Positions 31,980 through 41,016 of a stretch of DNA of 51,843 nucleotides are shown here, piece by piece. The stretch lies in contig JAFQIF010000025.1 in assembly GCA_017397695.1 (NCBI GenBank), forward strand, positions 1-51,843, written 5' to 3'. Origin of the DNA: Clostridia bacterium (GTDB lineage: Bacteria > Bacillota_A > Clostridia > Christensenellales > Aristaeellaceae). The notes beneath the pieces are model-generated. The model saw only the letters and a list, made by a program, of their open reading frames with translations, made no database searches and was not told the origin of the DNA. A program made the translations under genes and the position numbers. Within the stretch, counting starts at the first letter, position 1, and each line of letters starts with the position of its first letter.

Positions 31980-32900
31980 TCAGGGACGGTATGCCGTCAT
32001 TGCCCTGAAGCGGTTGCAGAGCATGGTGTAAAGGGCCTCTGCGTAGGGGGCGGGCGGCGCGTCCTTGGCATATACCATGTAAAACGGCGGCAGGTAGGCA
32101 TCCGTACCCAGATGATAATGAGAGAGACGCTGCATGGAGGTGTTGTCGCACAGCAGGGAGATAAACGGACAGAGCATAACCAGGTTGGCGCTGGCACAGG
32201 AGCGCATGGCGGTGCCAATGTTATCGCACTGCATGCATACATTGGGCTGCACGGAGCAGCTGCGCAGCAGATCGTCAAAATACTTGAACCTGGGAGAGTG
32301 GGAAAGCGGCATGATGAATCTTTCATCGGAGGCCTGGCTCAATCCAATGGTGGAGCCGGAAGGGATGCGCGCGGCAATCGCGGTCCGTTTGCCGGCCAGC
32401 AATACGATTTCCTCGGAGGCAATCTGCCGGTATTCCAGCCGTGCGTGCTGCTCTCCGCCGGAGATGAGCGCCATATCGATTTCGCCGTGCAGGAGCTTCT
32501 GTTCCAGGGCGGCAATGGGCGCTTCGCATACCTCCAGGCGAACATCGGGATACGCGGAAAAATAATCGGCGATGACCTGAGGCAGCAGTTCGTCGCTGCG
32601 GTGATTCATCAGGCCAAGGCGAAGCGTACCCCGGGCATGACCGTGCAGCAGGCTGAGCGCTTCTTCCAGCTGGGTCTGCGTCTGCACCATCCGCCGCGCA
32701 GCCTCCACATACAGCGCGCCGGCTGCGGTAAGCGTTGCAGGCGTCTTTCCGCGCGCAAAGATGGGTTCGCCCAGCTGCGTTTCGATCTGGCGCACGGTCT
32801 GGGAGAGCGTGGGCTGGGTGATGGAAAGCGATTTTGCGGCGGCGGTAAAGCTGCCCTCGCGCACGATGGCGAGGATCATCCGGGCGTGGCGGGTGTTCAT
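31980..32900 (-). CDS. LysR-family transcription regulator
   Basis: 306 residues: winged helix-turn-helix (1-60, with FTAAAKSLSITQPTLSQTVRQIE) and a periplasmic-binding-protein-like effector domain (about 90-300). AAGGAG nine bases before ATG. Divergent from the Xaa-Pro aminopeptidase gene; the shared 145-base gap carries an inverted repeat ATTTTAGTTG / CAGCTAAAAT at 32936-32972, a likely binding site for itself. By the usual LysR layout it may control the peptidase, with an unknown effector. Confidence 0.92.
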   Translation of the reverse strand: MNTRHARMILAIVREGSFTAAAKSLSITQPTLSQTVRQIETQLGEPIFARGKTPATLTAAGALYVEAARRMVQTQTQLEEALSLLHGHARGTLRLGLMNHRSDELLPQVIADYFSAYPDVRLEVCEAPIAALEQKLLHGEIDMALISGGEQHARLEYRQIASEEIVLLAGKRTAIAARIPSGSTIGLSQASDERFIMPLSHSPRFKYFDDLLRSCSVQPNVCMQCDNIGTAMRSCASANLVMLCPFISLLCDNTSMQRLSHYHLGTDAYLPPFYMVYAKDAPPAPYAEALYTMLCNRFRAMTAYRP

Positions 32901-32935
32901 CGGCGGTAACTCCTTGCGGATTTAAGTATAGGTAT

Positions 32936-32972
32936 ATTTTAGTTGAATGCTTGTTTTTTGTCCAGCTAAAAT
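32936..32972. promoter_or_regulatory. Inverted repeat between lysR-type gene and pepP
   Basis: Arms ATTTTAGTTG (32936-32945) and CAGCTAAAAT (32963-32972), 9 of 10 bases paired, 17 apart. Position in the divergent gap fits a LysR-type site. Confidence 0.55.
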
Positions 32973-32983
32973 GCTTCGGGGGA

Positions 32984-33013
32984 TTGAGATGCAGGCGCAA
33001 ATGGTGATATAAT
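32984..33013 (+). promoter_or_regulatory. Promoter of the Xaa-Pro aminopeptidase gene
   Basis: TTGAGA (32984-32989), 18-base spacer, TATAAT (33008-33013). Confidence 0.78.
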
Positions 33014-33045
33014 ATACGTCAGTTCATTTAAAGGAGATATGCAGA

Positions 33046-34839
33046 ATGCAGATCATAGATAGAATCAAGGCCTTCCGTGCGCGCATGGAGGAGGAAAATA
33101 TGGCGGCAGTGATCGTGCCGACGGCCGACGCCCATGCCAGCGAATATCTGGCGGATTACTTCAAGACGCGCCAGTGGCTGTGCGGCTTTACCGGTTCTGC
33201 CGGTACGCTGGTCGTAGGCCGTGAGGAGGCTGCGCTTTTTACCGACGGCCGCTATTTCATTCAGGCGGAAAAGCAGCTGGCAGGCAGCGGCGTCACCCTC
33301 ATGCGTATGGGTGTGGCGGGCGTGCCGTCCGTGGAGGAATATGTGTGCAGTATTGTTCGCCCGGGCGAGAGCTGCGGCGTGGATTTCGCTGTCATCAGTT
33401 CCCATTTTGCTGCGGATATGAGCGATACGCTGGCCAGCCGCGAGGTGGCGCTGCGCGATACGGGCGATTGGTTTGCCGATCTGTGGGCGGATCGTCCGGC
33501 GATGCCGATGGATCCCGTATACCTGCTGGAGGAAACGTATACCGGCATGAGCGTGAGCGAGAAGCTCAGCGAAATCCGCCGCGTAATGGCGAAGGCCGGC
33601 GCGGATATGCATCTGACCAATGTGCTGGATGATATCGCCTGGACGCTGAATGTGCGCGGCAATGACGTACACTGCACGCCGGTGGTGATGAGCTACCTGC
33701 TGGTGGGCAGCGAGAGTGCCGTCTGGTTTGTGGATACGAAGAAGGTGAGCGAGGCGGTTGCCCAGCAGCTCTTTGCTCAGGGCGTGTATCTGCGCGAGTA
33801 TGCGGAGATTGAAACGGCGCTGGAGGCCATTGAGCCGGGCGCAAGCGTGATGATCGACGGCAGGAAGCTGACGGCGAGACTGTGCGCGGCGCTGGCAGAT
33901 ACGAATATCATTCAGCACGAGAATCCGGCGTTCCGCATCAAGGCCGTCAAGAACGATGTGGAGCTGGACAATCTGCGCGCTGCGCATGTGAAGGACGGAC
34001 TGGCCGTGACGCGCCTGATGTACTGGCTCAAGAAAAACGCCGGCAAGATTGCCATGGACGAGCTGAGCGTGGATGAGAAGCTGCTTTCCCTGCGTGCCGA
34101 GCAGGAGCGTTTTATCTCTCCGAGCTTTGATACCATCTGCGCCTACCGTGCGAATGCTGCCATGATGCACTACAGAGCGACCGAGGAATCCCACGCGCAG
34201 ATTGAAGCGAAGGATCTGCTGCTGATCGATTCCGGCGCGCAGTATCTGGAGGGAACGACGGATATCACCCGCACCTTCGCCATGGGCGAGGTCAGCGAGG
34301 AGCAGAAGGAGCACTTTACCGCTGTGCTGTGCGGCATGCTGAATCTGCAGAATGCCAAGTTCCTGCATGGCTGCACGGGCATTGCGCTGGATGTGCTGGC
34401 CCGCGGTCCGATGTGGGATATGGGCATCGATTACCGCTGCGGTACCGGCCATGGCGTAGGTTACCTGCTCAGCGTGCATGAGGGTCCGAATGCGTTCCGC
34501 TGGTATAAGTCTGCTACCCGCAACGAGGATACGGTGCTCGACGCGGGCATGGTGACCACTGACGAGCCGGGCATCTATATCGAGGGCAGCCACGGTATCC
34601 GCATTGAGAACGAGCTGGTCTGCAGAAAGCTGGAAAACAATGAGTACGGTCAGTTCATGGGCTTTGAGGCGATCACCTGTGCGCCGATCGATCTGGACGC
34701 GGTGATCCCTGAGCAGATGACCAAGCGCCAGCGCCAGTGGCTCAATGCGTATCATGCGTTTGTCTGCGAGAAGCTAGAGCCGCTGATGGCGGATGAGGAC
34801 GAGCGCGCATGGCTCAGGCACGCGACCCGCGCTATTTAA
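33046..34839 (+). CDS. pepP: Xaa-Pro aminopeptidase (peptidase M24B, three-domain form)
   Basis: Removes N-terminal residues before proline; cytoplasmic, two metal ions. 597 residues, long form as in eukaryotic aminopeptidase P1 with two creatinase-like N-terminal domains (about 1-130 and 135-300) and the pita-bread catalytic domain (310-530). Metal ligands: LLIDSGAQYLEGTTDITRTF (two aspartates), GTGHGVGYLLSVHEGP (histidine), TTDEPGIYIEG (glutamate), GIRIENELVC (glutamate). AAAGGAG nine bases before ATG. Single gene, divergent from a LysR regulator. Confidence 0.93.
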   Translation: MQIIDRIKAFRARMEEENMAAVIVPTADAHASEYLADYFKTRQWLCGFTGSAGTLVVGREEAALFTDGRYFIQAEKQLAGSGVTLMRMGVAGVPSVEEYVCSIVRPGESCGVDFAVISSHFAADMSDTLASREVALRDTGDWFADLWADRPAMPMDPVYLLEETYTGMSVSEKLSEIRRVMAKAGADMHLTNVLDDIAWTLNVRGNDVHCTPVVMSYLLVGSESAVWFVDTKKVSEAVAQQLFAQGVYLREYAEIETALEAIEPGASVMIDGRKLTARLCAALADTNIIQHENPAFRIKAVKNDVELDNLRAAHVKDGLAVTRLMYWLKKNAGKIAMDELSVDEKLLSLRAEQERFISPSFDTICAYRANAAMMHYRATEESHAQIEAKDLLLIDSGAQYLEGTTDITRTFAMGEVSEEQKEHFTAVLCGMLNLQNAKFLHGCTGIALDVLARGPMWDMGIDYRCGTGHGVGYLLSVHEGPNAFRWYKSATRNEDTVLDAGMVTTDEPGIYIEGSHGIRIENELVCRKLENNEYGQFMGFEAITCAPIDLDAVIPEQMTKRQRQWLNAYHAFVCEKLEPLMADEDERAWLRHATRAI

Positions 34840-34847
34840 CCGCATAG

Positions 34848-34889
34848 AAAAAAAGCGTACGCATCGGAAGATCCGGAGCGTACGCTTTT
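34848..34889. terminator. Bidirectional terminator, pepP / SNF2 gene
   Basis: AAAAGCGTACGC and GCGTACGCTTTT arms (34851-34862, 34878-34889) with A/T tracts on both sides, between two genes that end toward each other. Confidence 0.88.
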
Positions 34890-34918
34890 GCTATGAAATG
34901 AATTCTGTGAAGAGAGAT

Positions 34919-37900
34919 TTATCCGCCGAGCACTTCCTTGAGCAGCTGCGCGTCCATGGTGAAGAAGTTTTCCTCGCCCAGCAGCACGCCGTCGCTAAGG
35001 GCGCGCTTGTGCTCCTGTATGCGCAGAATATGCTCTTCCACGGTGTCGGAGGCAATCATGCTGATTACCTGTACGCCCTTGGTCTGCCCAATGCGGTAGG
35101 CACGGTCCGTGGCCTGGTTCTGCGCGGCGATATTCCACCAGGGATCGTAGTGAATGACCACGTCTGCGCCCGTCAGGTTCAGGCCGGTGCCGCCGGCCTT
35201 GAGCGAAATCAGGAAGACGTCTGCGCCTGCGTCCTCGTTGAATTGTTTCACCAGCGCCATGCGTTCTTCCTTATCGGTGTCGCCGGTAAGCAGATAGTAG
35301 GCGATGCCTTCGTCGGAAAGCGCCTGTGCAATGAGATCAAGCATGGAGGTGAACTGCGAGAACAGCAGAATGCGGTGCCCTGCAGCGATGGCATCGCGCA
35401 CAACTTCCAAAAGCTGGGCCAGCTTGCCGCTGCCGCCCCTGTAATTTTCCAGGCACAGGCGCGGATCGCAGCAGAGCTGACGCAATCGAGTGAGCCCTGC
35501 GAGTATCTTGATTTTTTCCTGTCCGCCGAGCAGACCGCCCTCGCTCTCCTTTTTCAGCTGTGCAGCGTGGGCCAGATAGAGCTTGCGCTGCTCAGCCGTC
35601 ATTTCGCTGGTCATCACCGTTTCTACCTTTTCCGGCAGATCGGCGAGCACATCCTTCTTCATGCGCCGCAGAATAAACGGCGCGACCATCAGATGCAGGG
35701 TTTCGCGCGCCTGTTCGTCTGCCTCGCGCACAACCGGCGCTTCAAAGCGATCTTTGAATGTCTTATAGCTGCCCAGATATCCGGGCATCAGGAAGTCAAA
35801 AATGGACCAAAGCTCGCTGAGCCTGTTTTCAATTGGCGTACCGGTCATCGCAAAGCGATGCTCCGAGCGCAGCGTTTTGACAGCCTTTGCTGCCTGAGAG
35901 GCGGCGTTTTTGATGTTCTGCGCTTCGTCAAGCAGGATGTGCGTGAACGCAATGCCCTCGTATGCCTGAACGTCGCGCCTGAGCTGATCATAGGAGGTGA
36001 TCAGCAATTCGGGCGCATCTGCTCGCGTGATCATGTCGGTGCGTTCCTTTGCAGAGCCCATCAGGCATGCGCTGGAAAGCCCGGGCGCAAAGCGCTGTGC
36101 TTCGGCAAGCCAGTTGAGCTGCAGCGAAGCGGGGCATACCACCAGTGCGCGCACCGGTTCGCCCTGCTCTTTGGCGCATAGGAGCATCGCCAGCGCCTGA
36201 ATGGTCTTGCCCAGACCCATATCGTCTGCCAGAATGCCGCTGAAGCCGGCCTGCGACAGCGCGCACAGCCAGGAAAGGCCTTCGAGCTGATAGCCGCGCA
36301 GCTGTGCATTGAGACCTGCGGGCTGCTGGGCGCGCATAGTCTGTGCGGTTTTCATGCGCTGAGTCCAGGCTTCGATTTCCTCCGGCGCGCTCAGCATGAG
36401 GTTTTCGCGGTTTTCCAGCGCCGCCTCCAGATACATGGCCCGGCTCATGGGGATTTCTGCGCCTTCTTCAGCCTGCTGCGCCGTCATATCCAGACCGTCG
36501 AGCACCTGCGCCGTTTCTGCGGCCTGCACGAGCGCCTCGCCGGAAAGGAAAGTGCCGTCCGTCAGGCGGACGTAGGCGCGCTTGAGCCGGTAGGCGCTCA
36601 GCGCTGCGGTCAGATCCTCCTGTGTATATCCGCCCAGGTCAGCCTTGAGCGTGAGCTTTTCCTTTTGTCCGGTCAGGCCGAAGGAGATGCTGCGAGGCTG
36701 ACTGACATGCATGTCGGCCAATTCCCGGCTCACATGTACCTCGCCTGCCCGTTCAAGCGAGGTAAGCTGCTCGCTCAGCAGTGCATAGCGCGCATCGTCG
36801 TCACCCTCGAACAGGTATTCGTCGTCATGGATTTTCTCCGGGAACAGACATGAGACGGCTGCGCGTACGTCTGCTTCCAGCGCCTCGTTGCGCCGGATGT
36901 GCGGATGGGTCTGTCCGCTTTGCAGCACGGTACCCAGATAGTCAAACTCCGTATGGCAGATCAGCTGGCGGGAACCCTTGGCGTCGACATACAATCGCAC
37001 GGCGACGGGCGTAGGCGTATGTGCGGCGAGGATGGACTGCCCCTTGCGCATCACGGCGCATTCCTTCGCAGGCAGAATCAGCCGCGTACAGACCTCTTCG
37101 AGCTGCGCCGGCTCAAACCGGATGCCTTGGGGATACTCGGCTGCGATCTGAACGAGCGCAGCGATCCGGTCAAATGCCTCGCCGAATGCGCAGACAAGCT
37201 CTTCCTGAGCAAACAGATAGGCGCCAGCCTGGCCGAGTACAATGCTTTCGGCGAATACACAGAGCTGTGCGCCGTCCGGCAGGCTTTCCAGCTCAAGATC
37301 CAGCGAGATGTCCCGGCGCACAACCTTCAGCCTGCGCTGCGCGCCGTTTTCGCTGCGCACGTCTATCTCGCGTCCTTCGAGCAGGCGCATGGTCTGATCC
37401 AGTGCTGAGCCGGTAAGTGTCAGCTCGGCGCCGTTGGCGACGGATTCGCTGCCCGCCAGCATCACGATCTGACCGAAAAGCGCAGTATCTGTACTCAGCA
37501 GTTCTTCTTCTTTGTGGGAGAAGGTCAGCTCCCGGCCATAGATGGCGGTTTCGCGCTTGTTTGCCCGTTGGGCGAATTCTGCCATGCTGCGCACAACATA
37601 GGGACGCGTCCTTCCGATTTTCAGCGACAGGCTGACCGATGTCGCGGATATTCTGGCAAGCGCAGGATAGAGCTGTACCGGCGCCTGCGGCGCAGAGAGC
37701 GTCTGGCCGCTTTTCCGGCTGAGCAGATCGCTCAGCCATTCGCCGCCCGCCTTTGGCCCGACATGCGTGCCTGCGCCGCCGCATGCAGCGATCATCAGCG
37801 CGGCGACATGCCTGCAGCCCCATGCGCTGCGGCCGATGCTTTCGCAGGTACACCGGCAGGACGGAAAAGTTTCCAGCTCGCTGTCGTATTCAAACATTGC

Positions 37901-38065
37901 GCTGTATTCGCGATCCGGCGCGCGCACAACGCCTTCGTAAACCTGCATGCTGCCGTGTTCGCGCACGGTGACGTGATCCACGCGGCCTTCCTGCACATAT
38001 GCGCCGCCGCGGGCAAACTGCGCGGCGTTGGCAATGGCGCTGCGTGCGCTTGCGAGTGTGAACAT
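34919..38065 (-). CDS. SNF2-family helicase with SWIM zinc finger
   Basis: 1048 residues. SWIM zinc motif C72-x-C74-x9-C84-x-H86 near the N terminus, a long middle region of unknown fold, then the two-lobed Snf2 ATPase: DDMGLGKT (Walker A), LLDEAQNIKN (DEAx), TGTPIENRLSELWSIFDFL, and the helicase C lobe with SQFTSMLDLI, LKAGGTGLNLTGADVVIHYDPWWN and QATDRAYRIGQ. Bacterial members move double-stranded DNA or act on RNA polymerase-like complexes; target unknown. ATG at 38065 has GGGAG eight bases upstream; the ATG at 38080 has no ribosome site. Its promoter interleaves with that of ThpR. Confidence 0.93.
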   Translation of the reverse strand: MFTLASARSAIANAAQFARGGAYVQEGRVDHVTVREHGSMQVYEGVVRAPDREYSAMFEYDSELETFPSCRCTCESIGRSAWGCRHVAALMIAACGGAGTHVGPKAGGEWLSDLLSRKSGQTLSAPQAPVQLYPALARISATSVSLSLKIGRTRPYVVRSMAEFAQRANKRETAIYGRELTFSHKEEELLSTDTALFGQIVMLAGSESVANGAELTLTGSALDQTMRLLEGREIDVRSENGAQRRLKVVRRDISLDLELESLPDGAQLCVFAESIVLGQAGAYLFAQEELVCAFGEAFDRIAALVQIAAEYPQGIRFEPAQLEEVCTRLILPAKECAVMRKGQSILAAHTPTPVAVRLYVDAKGSRQLICHTEFDYLGTVLQSGQTHPHIRRNEALEADVRAAVSCLFPEKIHDDEYLFEGDDDARYALLSEQLTSLERAGEVHVSRELADMHVSQPRSISFGLTGQKEKLTLKADLGGYTQEDLTAALSAYRLKRAYVRLTDGTFLSGEALVQAAETAQVLDGLDMTAQQAEEGAEIPMSRAMYLEAALENRENLMLSAPEEIEAWTQRMKTAQTMRAQQPAGLNAQLRGYQLEGLSWLCALSQAGFSGILADDMGLGKTIQALAMLLCAKEQGEPVRALVVCPASLQLNWLAEAQRFAPGLSSACLMGSAKERTDMITRADAPELLITSYDQLRRDVQAYEGIAFTHILLDEAQNIKNAASQAAKAVKTLRSEHRFAMTGTPIENRLSELWSIFDFLMPGYLGSYKTFKDRFEAPVVREADEQARETLHLMVAPFILRRMKKDVLADLPEKVETVMTSEMTAEQRKLYLAHAAQLKKESEGGLLGGQEKIKILAGLTRLRQLCCDPRLCLENYRGGSGKLAQLLEVVRDAIAAGHRILLFSQFTSMLDLIAQALSDEGIAYYLLTGDTDKEERMALVKQFNEDAGADVFLISLKAGGTGLNLTGADVVIHYDPWWNIAAQNQATDRAYRIGQTKGVQVISMIASDTVEEHILRIQEHKRALSDGVLLGEENFFTMDAQLLKEVLGG

Positions 38066-38103
38066 CCGCTTCGCTCCCATTCTGTGTAATGTATTGCTTC
38101 CAT

Positions 38104-38144
38104 ATTATACCACACTTGCCGCCGCATGCCAAATATGTTACAAT
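38104..38144. promoter_or_regulatory. Interleaved divergent promoters (SNF2 gene and thpR)
   Basis: Minus strand: TTGGCA (38127-38132), 17-base spacer, TATAAT (38104-38109). Plus strand: TTGCCG (38116-38121), 17-base spacer, TACAAT (38139-38144). The two lie within 41 bases, so only one polymerase can bind at a time. Confidence 0.78.
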
Positions 38145-38167
38145 GTCGCCGCAAAGGAGGGGAGAGT

Positions 38168-38695
38168 ATGCGTCTCTTTTTCGGTATTGCGCTGCCGGAT
38201 GCGGTACGCACAGCAACGGGAGCATTGGCGCAGGAAGCTGCAAAGTGCATTCCCGGCCGGTATGCGCCTGCGGAAAACCATCATATTACATTGGCCTTCC
38301 TGGGCGAGGTGCCCGAGCGGCGCGTGGAAGAAGCGGCAGCCGTGCTGGAGGAAGCGCTGAGCAGGCACCCTGCGCCGCGCCTGACGCTTTGCTGCCTGGA
38401 TCATTTCGGCCGAGCAGAAAACGGGATCCTGATGATTCGGGTGAAGAGCGAGCCGGCACTCGATATGCTGCATGCGCAGCTGGTACATGCGCTGGAAAAG
38501 ACAGGCCTGCCCGCCGATCCCGGACCGTTTTCGCCCCATATTACGCTTGCCCGCCATGCCTGCGTACCGGATATTCTGCCCGATTGCCCGCAGGCGGCCT
38601 TTACGGCAAAGCATGCCCATGTGTTTGTGAGCGCGCGGGATAGCGAAAACGTGCTGCGATATACGCCGATTTATACGGTTTCTTTTTCAGAATAG
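38168..38695 (+). CDS. thpR: RNA 2',3'-cyclic phosphodiesterase
   Basis: Two-histidine phosphoesterase that opens 2',3'-cyclic phosphates on RNA ends. 175 residues, normal for ThpR/LigT. The two H-x-T motifs are HITLAF (H39, T41) and HITLARH in the second half. AAAGGAGGGG five to eight bases before ATG. Confidence 0.93.
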   Translation: MRLFFGIALPDAVRTATGALAQEAAKCIPGRYAPAENHHITLAFLGEVPERRVEEAAAVLEEALSRHPAPRLTLCCLDHFGRAENGILMIRVKSEPALDMLHAQLVHALEKTGLPADPGPFSPHITLARHACVPDILPDCPQAAFTAKHAHVFVSARDSENVLRYTPIYTVSFSE

Positions 38696-38768
38696 GCTGT
38701 TCCTCCGGCAAATACCGCCAGAAATCGCTTTCTTGTTTCATTCTTTTCAGAAGATTTTTAAATTCGTC

Positions 38769-38797
38769 TTGACAAATGTTACATTTCGTAATAAACT
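38769..38797 (+). promoter_or_regulatory. Promoter of the peptidoglycan-binding protein gene
   Basis: TTGACA (38769-38774), 17-base spacer, TAAACT (38792-38797). The spacer holds a small inverted repeat TTAC-atttc-GTAA. Confidence 0.75.
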
Positions 38798-38832
38798 GAT
38801 GACGTAATTAAGAATGATCTGAAAGGAGACGC

Positions 38833-38844
38833 ATGCCCTCATGA
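38833..38844 (+). CDS. Three-codon leader minicistron (Met-Pro-Ser)
   Basis: AAGGAG (38823-38828) stands four bases before this ATG and 12 before the ATG of the next gene. The minicistron ends in TGA that overlaps the next ATG (ATGA). It may be translated and pass ribosomes on to the main gene. Could be chance. Confidence 0.35.
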   Translation: MPS

Positions 38845-40433
38845 AAATTGCGTCAGGAAAGAAATGGTTTACGGCGGTGCTTGCCGTGCTCATGGTGTGT
38901 GTATGCGCCCTTGCTTCGGCGCAAAGCTATAGCCTCGGTGATGAGGCGGATGAAATTGAAACCATTCAGACGGCCCTTAAGAAGCTGAAGCTTTATACGG
39001 GCGATATTACCGGCCACTACGGCGAAAAGACCCAGTCTGCGGTCAAGGCCTTCCAGAAGCGCTATGCGATCAAGGATGACGGCATTGCCGGTGAGAATAC
39101 GATTGAAGAACTCTATGAAGCGGCCGGAATCAGCTACAGCGGCAGCAGTTCTTCCTCTGCCTCTTCTTCCGACAGCTCCGCAACGCTGCGCCACGGCAGC
39201 CGCAGCGAGGCTGTCCGCCAGATGCAGGAGGATCTCAAGGCGCTGGGTTACTATACCGGTTCCATCACCGGCAACTTTGGTACGCTGACCGAAGCTGCCG
39301 TTATGAAGTTCCAGCGTGCCAACGGCCTGGGCGCCGACGGTATTGCGGGTGCGAAAACGCTGGCCAAGATTGCGCAGAAGCGCAGCGGCTCTTCCGGCAG
39401 TTCTTCCAGCAGCTCTTCTTCCGGTTCCAGTTCTTCTTCCAGCTCTTCTTCTTCCGGCACCGGCTCTCTGCTGAAGTACGGCACGAAGTCTGACGCTGTT
39501 CGCGAGCTGCAGTCCAACCTGAAGAAGCTGGGCTATTATACCGGATCTCTGACCGGCAGCTTCGGCAACCTGACCAAGGAAGCCGTGTATAACTTCCAGC
39601 GCGCCAACGGCCTGAGCGCCGATGGTATCGCTGGCGCGAAGACGCTGGCGAAGATTGCTACCGCGATGAGCGGATCTACGTCTTCCTCCGGCTCTTCCAG
39701 TGCCTCCGGTTCCTCTTCTTCCAGCAGTTCTTCTTCCAGTTCCTCCATGACGCTGAGCACGTCTGCGACGCTGATGAAGAATTCCTCCGGCGATGAGGTT
39801 CGCAAGCTGCAGAAGATTCTGGCTGCTCTGGGCTTCTACTCCGGCAACCAGACCGGCAACTTTGGAGATAAGACCCGCGATGCGGTGATTGCCTTCCAGA
39901 AGAAGATGGGCCTGACGGCCGACGGCGTTGCCGGCAAGCGTACGCTGACGGCGATCAATGCCCAGTACAAGAAGGCGACCACCTCTTCCGGTTCCAGCCA
40001 GGATTCCAGCGACGTTCTGTATAAGAACTTCTATAACTGGCGTACGAACTATGCCAACGGTGAGTACTGCACAGTGTATGATCCGGCGACCGGTTATTCC
40101 TGGACGCTGCGCATTATGACCAAGGACGCGCACATGGATGCGGAGCCGGCGACTGCCGAGGATACCGCGATCATGAACAAGGCTTTCGGCGGTGTGAGCA
40201 CCTGGACGCCCAAGCCCGTGTGGGTCACTTTTGCCGACGGCAAGACCTATATCGGCTCCACCCACAACGTGGCGCATACCCCGTATCACCTCAGGGACAA
40301 CAACTTCGACGGTCACCTGTGCGTGCACTTCCCGATCTCCATGGAGAAGGCGAAGGAAATCGGTCCGTATGCCACCAGCCATCAGGAAGCGATTAACGAG
40401 GCTTGGGAAAATCTGCTGGCTAAGTATCGCTGA
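38841..40433 (+). CDS. Secreted protein with four peptidoglycan-binding domains
   Basis: 530 residues. Signal peptide 1-28 (ending ASA). Four PG_binding_1 domains (about 30-93, 112-182, 209-278, 305-375), each with the LQ..L..LGYYTG..TG.FG..T..AV..FQ...GL..DGIAG..T pattern, joined by serine-rich linkers of 20-30 residues. The last 140 residues are a separate domain with STHNVAHTPYHLRDNNFDGH and LCVHFP; its His/Cys pattern recalls an L,D-transpeptidase site but I cannot confirm this. Likely acts on or anchors to the cell wall. The ribosome site is oddly far (12 bases); see the minicistron. Confidence 0.9.
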   Translation: MKIASGKKWFTAVLAVLMVCVCALASAQSYSLGDEADEIETIQTALKKLKLYTGDITGHYGEKTQSAVKAFQKRYAIKDDGIAGENTIEELYEAAGISYSGSSSSSASSSDSSATLRHGSRSEAVRQMQEDLKALGYYTGSITGNFGTLTEAAVMKFQRANGLGADGIAGAKTLAKIAQKRSGSSGSSSSSSSSGSSSSSSSSSSGTGSLLKYGTKSDAVRELQSNLKKLGYYTGSLTGSFGNLTKEAVYNFQRANGLSADGIAGAKTLAKIATAMSGSTSSSGSSSASGSSSSSSSSSSSSMTLSTSATLMKNSSGDEVRKLQKILAALGFYSGNQTGNFGDKTRDAVIAFQKKMGLTADGVAGKRTLTAINAQYKKATTSSGSSQDSSDVLYKNFYNWRTNYANGEYCTVYDPATGYSWTLRIMTKDAHMDAEPATAEDTAIMNKAFGGVSTWTPKPVWVTFADGKTYIGSTHNVAHTPYHLRDNNFDGHLCVHFPISMEKAKEIGPYATSHQEAINEAWENLLAKYR

Positions 40434-40447
40434 TCAATTGGATATCA

Positions 40448-40478
40448 GGGACGAATCCTTCGGGATTCGTCCTTTTTT
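40448..40478 (+). terminator. Terminator after the peptidoglycan-binding protein gene
   Basis: GGACGAATCC-ttcg-GGATTCGTCC followed by six T. Confidence 0.93.
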
Positions 40479-40593
40479 GCAGCTGGAAACGGCGCGATAT
40501 ACGCTGTTTCAGATGCGGAGGAGAAAAACGGCGGTTTAAAATGAGAGCGACCGCTTTTTTGCTTACGGCCTAGTATTTTGGGGTAGCATCCTG

Positions 40594-40599
40594 TATAAT
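40594..40599 (+). promoter_or_regulatory. Probable promoter of darA-holB-yaaT
   Basis: TATAAT preceded by CTG; no good -35 box. The leader 40610-40665 is rich in GCGC repeats able to form hairpins (GCGCCGG..., ATGCGCACTGCGCA). Confidence 0.5.
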
Positions 40600-40679
40600 A
40601 TACTTAGACCTATCTGCGCCGGTATGGCGCAGCGGTACTTCCATGCGCACTGCGCAAAATGAATATGGAGGAAATAGAT

Positions 40680-41015
40680 ATGAAACTGATTGTTGCGATC
40701 GTTCAGGACGAAGATTCCGGACGTGTTGTGTCCGCCCTGATGGATAATGGCTTTGGCGTTACGAAGCTGGCTACGACCGGCGGCTTCCTGCGCGCGGGCA
40801 ATACCACGCTGATCAGCGGCGTGGAGGATGACAAGCTCGATACTGCGCTGGGCATCATCGAGAAGATTTGCAAGAGCCGCGAGCAGATTACCGCCTCTAC
40901 GGCGCCCATGGGTTCCACGGCGGCCGGCGGCGTGTATGTGCCTTATCCGATCCGCGTGACGGTTGGCGGCGCGACCATTTTTGTGCTGGAGGTTTCCCAG
41001 TTCCTGAAGGTGTAA
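40680..41015 (+). CDS. darA: PII-like cyclic-di-AMP receptor
   Basis: 111 residues of the DarA/PstA (YaaQ) family, PII-fold trimers that bind cyclic-di-AMP in Bacillota. Visible: MKLIVAIVQDEDSGRVVSAL strand-helix start, the long loop TTGGFLRAGNTTLISGVED with the conserved GGFL.GN.T element that frames the nucleotide site, and the C-terminal VGGATIFVLEV strand. GGAGG eight bases before ATG. Followed at once by holB and yaaT, the gene order known from Bacillus (minus yaaR). Confidence 0.93.
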   Translation: MKLIVAIVQDEDSGRVVSALMDNGFGVTKLATTGGFLRAGNTTLISGVEDDKLDTALGIIEKICKSREQITASTAPMGSTAAGGVYVPYPIRVTVGGATIFVLEVSQFLKV

Positions 41016-41016
41016 T

